Below are positions 54,286 through 62,251 of a stretch of DNA of 64,000 bases, one piece after another. Source of the stretch: Flavobacterium sp. Sd200 (lineage in GTDB: Bacteria; Bacteroidota; Bacteroidia; Flavobacteriales; Flavobacteriaceae). The stretch lies in assembly GCF_009826935.1 (NCBI RefSeq), contig NZ_WUMN01000003.1, forward strand, positions 248,001-312,000, in the 5' to 3' direction. The translations under genes and the position numbers were made by a program. Below the pieces are notes generated by a model. The model made no database searches and was not told the DNA's origin. It worked only from the letters and a program-made list of their open reading frames with translations. Every line of letters starts with the position of its first letter. Position 1 is the stretch's first letter.

Positions 54286-55440
54286 ATGAAAATGAACATT
54301 AGAAAATTACACAGCGCGGGAGTATTTATCCTGCTGATGATAACAGGGCTGCTCGTATCGTGTGAAGAGCGAAGCAATTTCGATGAAGACCTGCCGACGA
54401 CGTTAAATATAATACAGTCGGCAAAAGTGGGTGAAACAGCCGCCACCATTGACGATCTGTCGGGCATTATCAATTTCGTACTACCCTCGGGAACCAATCC
54501 CCAGGCAGTGGAACTGGTTTTTACAGCTCCGGAAGGCGTAGAAATTTTTCCTGCCTCGGGCAGTACTGTTGACCTTACCTCACCTTTAGAGGTAACGGCA
54601 AAAGTGGGCAACAATACACGCCACTATATTATTAATGCCCGTGTGTTACCGAATCAGGTGGCGTTTATTGGCAATGCCGCCACTATTGATGGCATTGAAG
54701 AAGATGACATAAAAGCAGCGGCATTGTGGACACAGGAAACTTACGGCAGTGATTTTATCTATATTCCTTATTCGGACCTTACGATTGAGGCACTGCATTC
54801 GGTAAATGTGTTGTTCTTCTTCTATGATAATGTAGGGTCTTCTGCACTTCCTGAAGATATTATAGCAAAGCGCAATGTACTGACCCAATTTGTGGCTGAA
54901 GGCGGCAAAATGCTCCTTGGCGGCATGGGAACGACCCTTGCCTCTGTGATTGGGCGTGACCAAAGCGGGCTGCTGACCATCCGTGATAACGGGGTAGGTT
55001 CGGTTAACCCGGATACCTGGCAGATCGATGGTGGGGTAAATTTCCAGAACGACCAGCGTAGCCATCCTATTTACAATTTTACTGAGACTATCCCGACGGA
55101 TCCCAGCGGTTACTTCCCAATCATTAACCCGGGGTTCAAAGAAAACCACAACAACCTTTGGGACCTTGCACCGTTATTAGGGCCGGGTCACCAAGTTGGG
55201 CAATTTGCTGAATTTGAAAACCTGTACGGCGGTAAAGTACTTGCGGTATGGAGTGGCGTAACGGATGAATGCTGCCCGGGCATCATCGAGTTCAAACCAA
55301 CCTCGGTATACACGGGAACCATTATTGCTATCGGGGCCGGTGGTATGGAGTGGAATATGAACGATGGCAGGGTCAATACCTATGCAGGTGTAATCCGTGG
55401 CATTTACAGGAATTCAATAGATTATTTACGTACACGATAA
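54286..55440 (+). CDS. Short DUF4960 lipoprotein
   Basis: A 384-residue lipoprotein (lipobox GLLVSCEE) with a single DUF5018-like repeat (residues 35-125) followed by a DUF4960 domain (VAFIGNAATIDGIEEDDIKAAALWTQETYG). It is a paralogue of the preceding protein with two fewer spacer repeats, so it may present its domain closer to the membrane. A glycan-binding role is likely by position. It begins 9 bp after the previous stop. A terminator-like hairpin separates it from the last GH32 gene. Confidence 0.83.
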   Translation: MKMNIRKLHSAGVFILLMITGLLVSCEERSNFDEDLPTTLNIIQSAKVGETAATIDDLSGIINFVLPSGTNPQAVELVFTAPEGVEIFPASGSTVDLTSPLEVTAKVGNNTRHYIINARVLPNQVAFIGNAATIDGIEEDDIKAAALWTQETYGSDFIYIPYSDLTIEALHSVNVLFFFYDNVGSSALPEDIIAKRNVLTQFVAEGGKMLLGGMGTTLASVIGRDQSGLLTIRDNGVGSVNPDTWQIDGGVNFQNDQRSHPIYNFTETIPTDPSGYFPIINPGFKENHNNLWDLAPLLGPGHQVGQFAEFENLYGGKVLAVWSGVTDECCPGIIEFKPTSVYTGTIIAIGAGGMEWNMNDGRVNTYAGVIRGIYRNSIDYLRTR

Positions 55441-55554
55441 CAATAGAACGATTTGACTTAGCGGGTTAAAATTTTCCTGGCCATTTTGGGTTATGGCACG
55501 GAAAGATCGGGAAGTAGCGAAAGCATTCCTGATGAGTTAGTTTGGGTTAAGTTT

Positions 55555-55587
55555 AGCCAGGGTGCCCGTTGCGCCCTGGCTTTTTTA
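55555..55587 (+). terminator. Terminator between DUF4960 and last GH32 gene
   Basis: AGCCAGGG (55555-55562) pairs with CCCTGGCT (55574-55581) and a run of six T follows, 115 bp after the DUF4960 stop and 22 bp before the GH32 ATG. It should reduce or stop read-through into the GH32 gene. Confidence 0.8.
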
Positions 55588-55608
55588 TTCATTATAAATT
55601 TTAGTATT

Positions 55609-57582
55609 ATGGCAACATATAAATTACGATATAATCTAACGTGGGGCGTAGTGCTTTTTTTAGGCTACCATTGTTGGGCTCAGGAAGTGAAAGGCACATT
55701 TACAGAAAAATACAGGCCGCAGTACCACTTTTCACTACCAAAGGGCTGGATTAATGACCCTACCGGCATGATCTATTACAAGGATTGGTACTACCTCAAC
55801 TACGGCACTGGAAAAACTAAGGATTTTGTCCATTGGGAGTTTGGCATGCCAAAATTTCAAAAACAGGAAGGTATCGGCATGATGTCAGGCTCGGCCGTTG
55901 TAGACTACAACAATACGTCCGGGTTCGGCACGAAAAGCAATCCGCCTATTGTGGCGATTTATTCAGAACTCCGGCATTCGGACATTATGCAGTTCCAGTC
56001 GGTGGCCTATAGCCTCGACGGTGGCAACACATTCACGGCATACGACAAAAACCCGGTAATTGATATTAACAATACCGAGTTCCGGGATCCGCAGGTATTC
56101 TGGCACGAACCGACAAAAAAATGGATTATGGCCGTTGCGCTGGCAGAAGCGACAAAGGTGCGCCTTTACGGTTCAACGGATTTAAAAGAATGGACATTCC
56201 TCAGTGATTTCGGCCCTTATGGTGCCAGGGGCGGTGTTTGGGAATGTCCCGACCTGTTCCCCCTTGCGGTCAACGGTGACCCGCGACACATCAAGTGGGT
56301 GATGCAGGTGGGTGTGCAACCCGTAAACGGCCAGTATTTTGTGGGGGATTTTGATGGCACCTCCTTTACGATAGACCCAGCGTATGAAAAACAGGTAGCC
56401 TATAAAAAATATATGCCGTCGGGTATTGTGGTCTTTGATTTTGAAAATGGTTTAAGCGGCTGGGAAATTGACGGCGATGCTTTTGCTTCTTCGCCAGCGC
56501 AGGGCCACTTGGAAAACCAGGGCGCCATCTTGAACAAGGAAGGCAACAGCATTATTAACACGTTCCACAATCGCGATGCCGGCACGGGCAGGGCACTCTC
56601 CCCCGAATTTACCATCAGCGATGCCTTTCTGAATTTCCTTATCGGCGGTGGCAACCGTCCCGGCAAAGAAAGCATCAACCTCATCATTAATGGTAAAACG
56701 GTACGGTCTTCTACCGGTAAAAACACGGAAACGTTAACCTGGACCGGTTGGGATGTAAATGAATTTAAGGATAAAAAAGCGAGAATCGAGATTGTCGATA
56801 ATTTTGCAGGTGATTTTGGCCATATACTGGCTGACCATTTTATGCTGGGCGGCAGCCTGGCAGAAAACCAGCTGGAAGTAGCGCCTTGGATTGACTACGG
56901 GCCTGATTTTTATGCCGTGCGTTCCTGGAGCAACATGAAGCCTGGGGATGACCGGCGTGTATGGATTGCCTGGATGAGCAACTGGCTGTATGCCCATGAA
57001 GTGCCAACCACGCCTTTTAAAGGCATCCAGTCGTTACCGCGCTCGTTGGCTTTGGATTATAAAGATGGCCGCTATACACTTTTGCAGCAACCCGTACAGG
57101 AACTTACAGCCTTACGTGAAAAACACAAGCAGGCAAAAGGTGTAAAAGCGGCACCGGGAAAAGCGGTTCCCCTTCCTTCTCCCTCGCGCAACAACTACGA
57201 ACTTCAGGCAACCATTGAGCCCGGTGGCAGCGCAAAAGCAGGTTTCAACCTCTGTGTAGGCAAAAGCCAGAAAGCCGTGGTATATTTTGATGCCAAAACC
57301 AATGAACTTGTTTTTGACCGTACGCAATCAGGAGCGACCGGTTTTAGTACTTCATTTCCGGGCGTGTACAGGGCGCCACTTGTTGCCAAAGGTAAACAAA
57401 TCAGCTTACAGATATTTGTTGATGCCTGTTCTGTGGAAATTTTTGCTAATGGCGGTGCGACCACCTTATCAGCGCTCATCTTCCCGGACGCTGAGGGAAC
57501 GGGCATTGAGTTTTTCAGCGAGGGAGGATCGGCAGTGTTGTCTTCACTTGACCTGTGGGAGCTTCGTTCGGTTTGGAAATAA
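55609..57582 (+). CDS. GH32 protein with inserted domain and shortened active-site loop
   Basis: Start at ATG 55609 (signal peptide MATYKLRYNLTWGVVLFLG to CWAQ); the frame is open 41 codons further upstream but crosses the terminator hairpin. GH32 residues remain: Asp50 in WINDPTG, Asp160 in FRDPQ and Glu212 in WECPD. A region of about 145 residues (VVFDFENGLSGWEIDG to ILADHF) is inserted in the propeller; it resembles insert domains seen in some Bacteroidota levanases. Between YYLNY and GTGKTKDFVHWE the usual loop with QYNP and MHWG-type residues is missing, about 14 residues against the first GH32 in this locus. Activity may therefore be changed or lost. Confidence 0.85.
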   Translation: MATYKLRYNLTWGVVLFLGYHCWAQEVKGTFTEKYRPQYHFSLPKGWINDPTGMIYYKDWYYLNYGTGKTKDFVHWEFGMPKFQKQEGIGMMSGSAVVDYNNTSGFGTKSNPPIVAIYSELRHSDIMQFQSVAYSLDGGNTFTAYDKNPVIDINNTEFRDPQVFWHEPTKKWIMAVALAEATKVRLYGSTDLKEWTFLSDFGPYGARGGVWECPDLFPLAVNGDPRHIKWVMQVGVQPVNGQYFVGDFDGTSFTIDPAYEKQVAYKKYMPSGIVVFDFENGLSGWEIDGDAFASSPAQGHLENQGAILNKEGNSIINTFHNRDAGTGRALSPEFTISDAFLNFLIGGGNRPGKESINLIINGKTVRSSTGKNTETLTWTGWDVNEFKDKKARIEIVDNFAGDFGHILADHFMLGGSLAENQLEVAPWIDYGPDFYAVRSWSNMKPGDDRRVWIAWMSNWLYAHEVPTTPFKGIQSLPRSLALDYKDGRYTLLQQPVQELTALREKHKQAKGVKAAPGKAVPLPSPSRNNYELQATIEPGGSAKAGFNLCVGKSQKAVVYFDAKTNELVFDRTQSGATGFSTSFPGVYRAPLVAKGKQISLQIFVDACSVEIFANGGATTLSALIFPDAEGTGIEFFSEGGSAVLSSLDLWELRSVWK

Positions 57583-57658
57583 AGCATAAATATATACTGC
57601 GGTATTGCAGCAGGTTTGCGGGTTAGCAGTGCCGATTGCCTGCAATCGCAAAAAAAAC

Positions 57659-57692
57659 GTCCCCTGCGATGGCGCGAGCCATTGCTGGGGAC
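57659..57692. repeat. GC-rich hairpin in spacer
   Basis: GTCCCCTGCGATGGC pairs with GCCATTGCTGGGGAC with two mismatches over a four-base loop. It lies in the 171-bp spacer between the convergent GH32 and ThiF genes. Confidence 0.7.
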
Positions 57693-57706
57693 TTCCTGTT
57701 TTAAGC

Positions 57707-57755
57707 GCCGCACGGCTTTTCCCCCAGAGGGGGAAGTGCCGTGCGGCGGCTTTTT
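57707..57755. terminator. Long terminator between fructan and PRTRC genes
   Basis: GCCGCACGGC (57707-57716) pairs with GCCGTGCGGC (57738-57747), with an inner TTCCCCC/GGGGGAA helix, and is followed by five T on the plus strand. It ends plus-strand transcription from the fructan locus. Confidence 0.8.
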
Positions 57756-58548
57756 AAACACCAATCGGTGTTGTTCTGAAATTTTCTAAATTAAGGAAGA
57801 AGCCACGGTAGGCGGTCATGCCGTGCCTGAATAGGTTCCAAAGCAGTGAACTGCCCATTTGTGCAAGGGTCGAATTAATAAACAAGTCCTGTTTGTCGAG
57901 TGCCTCGGCAAGGGAGCAGCTTGGGGTGTTGTCTTCACTTTCTGAGTGTCGGAGCAGTTCCCCAAATTCATCGGTTATAAACGGCAGGGTATCTATAGTT
58001 ACGAACTCTTCTGATACAGGCTGTTGTACCTTTCCTAAAGTAGCCAGTATAACCTGTCCTGTTGTTCTACTGTTTCCAAAATCCATCCAATAGCGAGGTA
58101 CATTTCTGTAATGTCTTTCCGTTTGCAGCCCCTTTAAAGTTTCTGCTATTTCAAAACGGGCGGCAGCGGTATCGACACAGCTGATATAAATAGTAGATTG
58201 CGTGGGCAGGCTACTTGGCTTATATCCAAATTTACAGTGTGTTGCTTTCCAGTCCGTACCGAAAAAGCGGTTGCAGCGGTTAATGAGTGCTACCGATTTA
58301 TACAGCCCGACTTCGCATTCAGCAAAAAGCTGTCTGCCTAAATTGGCGGGGCTAACGGTATCATCATCCCAAAGGGTAACAAGTAGCCCTGCATGGCCAA
58401 GGGCGTTGAGTGAGTGGTTCATCCGTGCAAGGGCAGTCAGCATTTGAGAGCCTGTCCCACCTGCACCGATGAGGTTAACAGGTATCGGGTTGGTTGGGTG
58501 CAATACGTCCCTGTGGCTAAAATGTACTTTTATCTTTTCGGTTTTCAT
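57754..58548 (-). CDS. PRTRC system ThiF-family protein
   Basis: A 264-residue E1/ThiF-fold protein. The nucleotide-binding motif VNLIGAGGTGSQML is at residues 24-37, followed by LWDDDTVSPANLGRQLF, the ATP-contacting stretch of adenylating E1-like enzymes. Members occur with proteins A to F and a ParB-related protein in PRTRC cassettes on plasmids and integrative elements; the biochemical role is unknown. The start overlaps the protein B stop by 4 bp (ATGA), indicating coupling. It is the last gene of the cassette here. Confidence 0.92.
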   Translation of the reverse strand: MKTEKIKVHFSHRDVLHPTNPIPVNLIGAGGTGSQMLTALARMNHSLNALGHAGLLVTLWDDDTVSPANLGRQLFAECEVGLYKSVALINRCNRFFGTDWKATHCKFGYKPSSLPTQSTIYISCVDTAAARFEIAETLKGLQTERHYRNVPRYWMDFGNSRTTGQVILATLGKVQQPVSEEFVTIDTLPFITDEFGELLRHSESEDNTPSCSLAEALDKQDLFINSTLAQMGSSLLWNLFRHGMTAYRGFFLNLENFRTTPIGV

Positions 58549-59264
58549 CGTAATAGTTTTTTAAGTGTAGTGTTTGTAGGCTGTAGCATATCTGTTGGGA
58601 ATTTTCCGCCCTGTTCCAAAAGCCCTTTCCACAGCAGTACTACATTTTCTTTTACAGGATTAAAGCCTGCAAGGTGGCTGAAATAGCTGTTGAAAAAATA
58701 ATGTTCCCAACTGCTCATGAATTCCTCAAGGGAAGCCGACTCCCTGATGCGCACCGGCACAGTACCCATACATACACTACCGTCCTGATACACATTAAAA
58801 AAGGGCGCATGGCACAGCAGGCTTTCGGCGGTAGGCTTCCTGTTTGCATGTAAGGCATAGACGGATAGCGTCCGCCTGTCTGCCACCCATAACATTGGTG
58901 GTACATGTGCTACACCGCTTTTTAGCCCAAGGCTTTCGGTAAAATAAAGTTTGCGTTTCCCTGCCTTGGTATACCACACGGCATTGCCCTGTTCAGAAGG
59001 GTTGAAGTGCAAGAGGTTTGGGGGGATTATCCCTTTGGGCTTTAGAAAGGCTTTGCCTGCCTGTTGCTCAATATCGAGTGCCTCGGCAAGCCGCTTGGCT
59101 TCCTGCTCGGTTAGGGGGTGTGCATTTATGGGGCAGCCGTTGCTGTCCATATCGAAATATTCCACGTACGGTTCGCTATCGCTGCCCTGCGACTGGTAAA
59201 ACACCACTGCTGCTGTGGGGTGGTAAAGTACTCCAGTATCAATTGTTTCCATACTCAATTTCAT
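58545..59264 (-). CDS. PRTRC system protein B
   Basis: A 239-residue protein with GIIPPNLLHFNPSEQGNAVWYTKAGKRKLYF, then PMLWVADRRTLSVYALH and CHAPFFNVYQDGSVCMGTV, which fits PRTRC protein B. Function is unknown; by position it may work with the ThiF-like protein. It overlaps its neighbours on both sides (26 bp with the upstream gene); a start at ATG 59252 (METIDTG) is also possible. Confidence 0.88.
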   Translation of the reverse strand: MKLSMETIDTGVLYHPTAAVVFYQSQGSDSEPYVEYFDMDSNGCPINAHPLTEQEAKRLAEALDIEQQAGKAFLKPKGIIPPNLLHFNPSEQGNAVWYTKAGKRKLYFTESLGLKSGVAHVPPMLWVADRRTLSVYALHANRKPTAESLLCHAPFFNVYQDGSVCMGTVPVRIRESASLEEFMSSWEHYFFNSYFSHLAGFNPVKENVVLLWKGLLEQGGKFPTDMLQPTNTTLKKLLR

Positions 59265-60417
59265 TTAAAAGGTAGCACAGGCGGTCAATAGCTGCAAAAA
59301 GGCGTACTTCATAATCGAGGTTATCGCCTGTATCGCTCAACCCGTCAAAGACCCGTGTTACCGTAGGCTCTTCTATATCGGAGTATTCGTTGAATTCATT
59401 ATTGACGTTTTCGAGCAGTGTCTCATACAGGCCGCCTGCTGTCCCTGCCGAAAAGGAAATGTACTGGAACATGCCTATTTTCCCTTCATCATAATAGTAA
59501 TCATCTTCATAATCGCCCTCTGTAGTTTCGCAGGGTATGTGGGTTTTCAGGTTGTGCGAGGGATAGTCCTTCCAAAGTGAAAAGAATGCTGTCGCTATTT
59601 CGTGGCATCCACTATCAAAACTGTCCCTAACGCAAAACTGTTCAAGGCGTTTTGCGAAGTGTTCCAAATGGCAGGTATTGGCAATCCTGCGTTCCATAAT
59701 ATCCCCTATGAGTGCAGCTGCCTGAATTTCATGACGGTTAGATGCGTAATCTTCCCAGCAGTCGTAGGCTACTTCTTCAACCCACTGTCCGATGTAGGCG
59801 TACTGGTCGTAAAGGTAACTACCTTCCTGCCTGTAATACGGCATATCTGCCACATGGTACAGGTAGGCGAAGGCGCATAAAAGCAGGTTGTATGCGGATT
59901 TGCGCCTGCGCTTGCGCCCGAGTAGGTATAGGGGTAGCACAGGGATATAATACAGGTTATAATTGGTATCAAAACGTTCTGAGGTTGCAAGGGCAATGCG
60001 CCCTGAAGCTACCTGTACAAGTTCCACACACACCTTTTCCTCCCTGTACCTGAACTGGTTTTGCAGGTCGTGCAGCGCAAGGGCAGCACCATAGGGAAAC
60101 CCCAAGGATTTGAAATCAGGTGGCAGCAATCCGTAATGGCGGCACAGCAGGGCAAGGGAATTGTCAAAATCCTGTCCTGCTGCTGTCCCGCTCCCTGTAT
60201 TGCCCCCTGATACTTTCGGGAGGAAGCTGCATTTTAAAAAACCATTGGCAGCATTCCAAGCGGCACGGACTGCCTGCTGTCTTTTTGCAGCTGCGCTGCA
60301 TCCTTCGTCCGTGCCATTGCCTGCATGAAGTTTGTCACGCTGCGGTGCAGGAGTTGCTGCCTTTCTTCTTCGGGCAGCTGTATGCTGCCTGATATTACGT
60401 GCTGTTCCATTTTTCAT
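59239..60417 (-). CDS. Probable PRTRC system protein F
   Basis: A 392-residue protein with a basic, Ala-rich N-terminus (MKNGTARNIRQHTAARRRKAATP), then a helical, aromatic-rich body (LLLCAFAYLYHVADMPYYRQEGSYLYDQYAYIGQW) and an acidic stretch (EGDYEDDYYYDEGK). Position between C and B matches protein F of Bacteroidota cassettes, but I recognise it by context more than by motif. The 18-bp gap to protein C and 26-bp overlap with B support one operon. Confidence 0.65.
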   Translation of the reverse strand: MKNGTARNIRQHTAARRRKAATPAPQRDKLHAGNGTDEGCSAAAKRQQAVRAAWNAANGFLKCSFLPKVSGGNTGSGTAAGQDFDNSLALLCRHYGLLPPDFKSLGFPYGAALALHDLQNQFRYREEKVCVELVQVASGRIALATSERFDTNYNLYYIPVLPLYLLGRKRRRKSAYNLLLCAFAYLYHVADMPYYRQEGSYLYDQYAYIGQWVEEVAYDCWEDYASNRHEIQAAALIGDIMERRIANTCHLEHFAKRLEQFCVRDSFDSGCHEIATAFFSLWKDYPSHNLKTHIPCETTEGDYEDDYYYDEGKIGMFQYISFSAGTAGGLYETLLENVNNEFNEYSDIEEPTVTRVFDGLSDTGDNLDYEVRLFAAIDRLCYLLNEIEYGNN

Positions 60418-60435
60418 ACGTTATGATTTATCATT

Positions 60436-60654
60436 TTATCCTTTCGTACCCATAACACTTTCAAAGCGGTACAACAGGGCATCATCGCCAATCTTAGGTG
60501 CGCCTATGGTTGCAGTAGTCAGTATGGGATAGGTATTTGCGTAAAAATTCAGTACTGTTTCGGTACTCCAATTTGGGTCGGGGTCAGTCAGGGTCACTTC
60601 CTGCCCCTTATCGGTCAGCAGGAATACCCTTTCTAATTTAGTCGCTGTTAACAT
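60436..60654 (-). CDS. PRTRC system protein C
   Basis: A 72-residue protein of the PRTRC C family, ending in a typical pattern: LTDPDPNWSTETVLNFYANTYPILTTATI, APKIGDDALLYRFESVMGTKG. It resembles a small ubiquitin-like beta-grasp protein by its terminal Gly-Thr-Lys-Gly, which is interesting beside an E1-like ThiF protein. No function is assigned. It lies 12 bp after protein E. Confidence 0.9.
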   Translation of the reverse strand: MLTATKLERVFLLTDKGQEVTLTDPDPNWSTETVLNFYANTYPILTTATIGAPKIGDDALLYRFESVMGTKG

Positions 60655-60666
60655 GGCTCATTCATT

Positions 60667-61284
60667 TTAGTTTTCATTCTCGTATTCTTCTTCCTCATAT
60701 TCCTCTTCATGATATTCTTCCTGCGTTTCATCGGGGGCAGGTATTTGCTGCTCCTGAGCCATAGCCGTACCGAAGAGGTCGGGGGCTGAAAATTTATCAG
60801 AGAGTTCTTTACGGCGTTTGCGTATCTCTTCCGCTTTTTCAGGATATTTTAAGGGGTCAGGGACTTTTGCCCAAGCTTCCCTGAACTTTCTTGCTTTTTC
60901 TAAATCGGCCGCCTGTTGCAGGGCATCCGTATATTTTTTGTCCTTTAATTCCGCTTCTTTGCGCTCTTTATCGGCTTTGCCTTTTTCCATAGCGGACTGC
61001 GCTTTTGCGGCTTCAAGTCCTTTGAGGTGTGCCGCCATATTGACAAGCAGCCCCGAGGTTTCGGCAATGGGCGCAGTGATTTGTTGAAAGAAGCCACTAT
61101 CCAGTTCGGAAGCAGTCCCTTTTAAAATAAGCGGTGGGATGAGCGTTTTTGCCTTGTCCCCGCATTGCTCGTTGTTAAGGAGCAGGGATACAGTCAGTAT
61201 TTCCCCATCCTTTTTTAAGACCATCTGCAATTCGCCTGTAAAATTTATTGCAGCGATATGGGTAAAAAAATCTGTTGTTTCCAT
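60667..61284 (-). CDS. PRTRC system protein E
   Basis: A 205-residue protein with a beta-rich first half (MVLKKDGEILTVSLLLNNEQCGDKAKTLIPPLILKGTASELD), a long Lys/Glu/Ala coiled coil (about 90-165) and a very acidic Glu/Tyr tail. The N-terminal half and position first in the cassette fit PRTRC protein E. Function is unknown. Confidence 0.85.
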   Translation of the reverse strand: METTDFFTHIAAINFTGELQMVLKKDGEILTVSLLLNNEQCGDKAKTLIPPLILKGTASELDSGFFQQITAPIAETSGLLVNMAAHLKGLEAAKAQSAMEKGKADKERKEAELKDKKYTDALQQAADLEKARKFREAWAKVPDPLKYPEKAEEIRKRRKELSDKFSAPDLFGTAMAQEQQIPAPDETQEEYHEEEYEEEEYENEN

Positions 61285-61341
61285 TGTAATTATATTAGTT
61301 CGTATCTCTTACAAGCCTGTACAGGAGTTACCTGTACCTTT

Positions 61342-61710
61342 TCAGTCAAAAAGCAGCTGTACTGCCTGCGCAAACTTCGGGTTGTTTGTGAGGTACTGGT
61401 ATTTACGCAGGCAGTCCACTGTGAACAGGGCATTGTATCCGTCAAACAATTGGTCAGCAAAAAGGTTTTGGTTCTTTGCAAGCCGTTTGCCGTGCTTCTC
61501 AATGGCAGCGGCTACATTCCCTGCGACCTTAAACCAAAAGTCCGCATTGAATACTACGCCTTCGCCTGTTTCCCTGATTTCTGCTTCGTGCGCCACTATA
61601 TAGTCGTACGCCCCTTTTACGGCTTCCAAAAAGCCCTGTATCTCCTCAGGAAACCAACCTGCAAAGAGTTTTCCCCTGTCTACGTTGTCCATTTTATCCA
61701 ATGCTTTCAT
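61342..61710 (-). CDS. Hypothetical protein in PRTRC region, 122 aa
   Basis: A small helical, soluble protein (MKALDKMDNVDRGKLFAGWFPEEIQGFLEAVKGAYDYIV) with an amphipathic pattern and LRKYQYLTNNPKFAQAVQLLF at the end. I do not recognise a family. Position 57 bp before protein E and 15 bp after the next gene suggests one long transcript of element genes. Confidence 0.7.
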   Translation of the reverse strand: MKALDKMDNVDRGKLFAGWFPEEIQGFLEAVKGAYDYIVAHEAEIRETGEGVVFNADFWFKVAGNVAAAIEKHGKRLAKNQNLFADQLFDGYNALFTVDCLRKYQYLTNNPKFAQAVQLLFD

Positions 61711-61725
61711 AGTGGTATTTGCGTG

Positions 61726-62190
61726 TTATTCTGTGGGCAGCTGCCATAGTTTTATTAAATCGTAGCCTTCTTCAAAATAGAGGTGGTTGAGGTATTCCGC
61801 CACCGTAGCACGGTCGTAATTGTCCGAAGCCTTTTTATCAATATATTTTCCTTTTGTAGCTTCTATCCATTTGCAGATGGCAACTGCATCGCGGGCTTCT
61901 GCTGCGCTTGCAGCGCCTCCTGAAAGCTTAAAGGAAAATTCCCCGTGCCTGAGCCAAAAAAAGTTATTGCTCAGTTGTTCCTTTGTAATCGGTCGCAAAA
62001 AGTGCGGCAACTGTTTTTTCCCATCGGGATGCTCGTTAATATAATCTGCTTCCCATTGCAGATAATCCCACGGATTGAATTTGTCCCAAGTATTCGCACC
62101 GTACTCGTTGCTCAATTGCTCATTAAGCAGGCTGATAAAAAGGTCATTCTTATTGTCCCCCTTTAAAACTACTGTCATGTACCTTCCCAT
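61726..62190 (-). CDS. Hypothetical protein in PRTRC region, 154 aa
   Basis: A soluble 154-residue protein beginning MGRYMTVVLKGDNKNDLFISLLNEQLSNEYGANTW, with NNFFWLRHGEFSFKLSGGAASAAEARDAVAICKW in the middle. No family recognised; small proteins of this kind are usual between DUF932 and PRTRC genes in Bacteroidota elements. A 10-bp hairpin with an 11-base loop (62218-62248) lies upstream. Confidence 0.7.
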   Translation of the reverse strand: MGRYMTVVLKGDNKNDLFISLLNEQLSNEYGANTWDKFNPWDYLQWEADYINEHPDGKKQLPHFLRPITKEQLSNNFFWLRHGEFSFKLSGGAASAAEARDAVAICKWIEATKGKYIDKKASDNYDRATVAEYLNHLYFEEGYDLIKLWQLPTE

Positions 62191-62251
62191 AGTTTCAGAT
62201 TTTTAAGGTTTTAAGTACAGGTGGCAAGCGGAATGCATGCCGCCTGTAACT

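Noticed and set aside
57659..57755. Hairpins between GH32 and ThiF as the right attachment site of the fructan locus
   Set aside because: No sequence identity with the palindromes at 36.0-36.1 kb was found; the second hairpin is adequately explained as a terminator.
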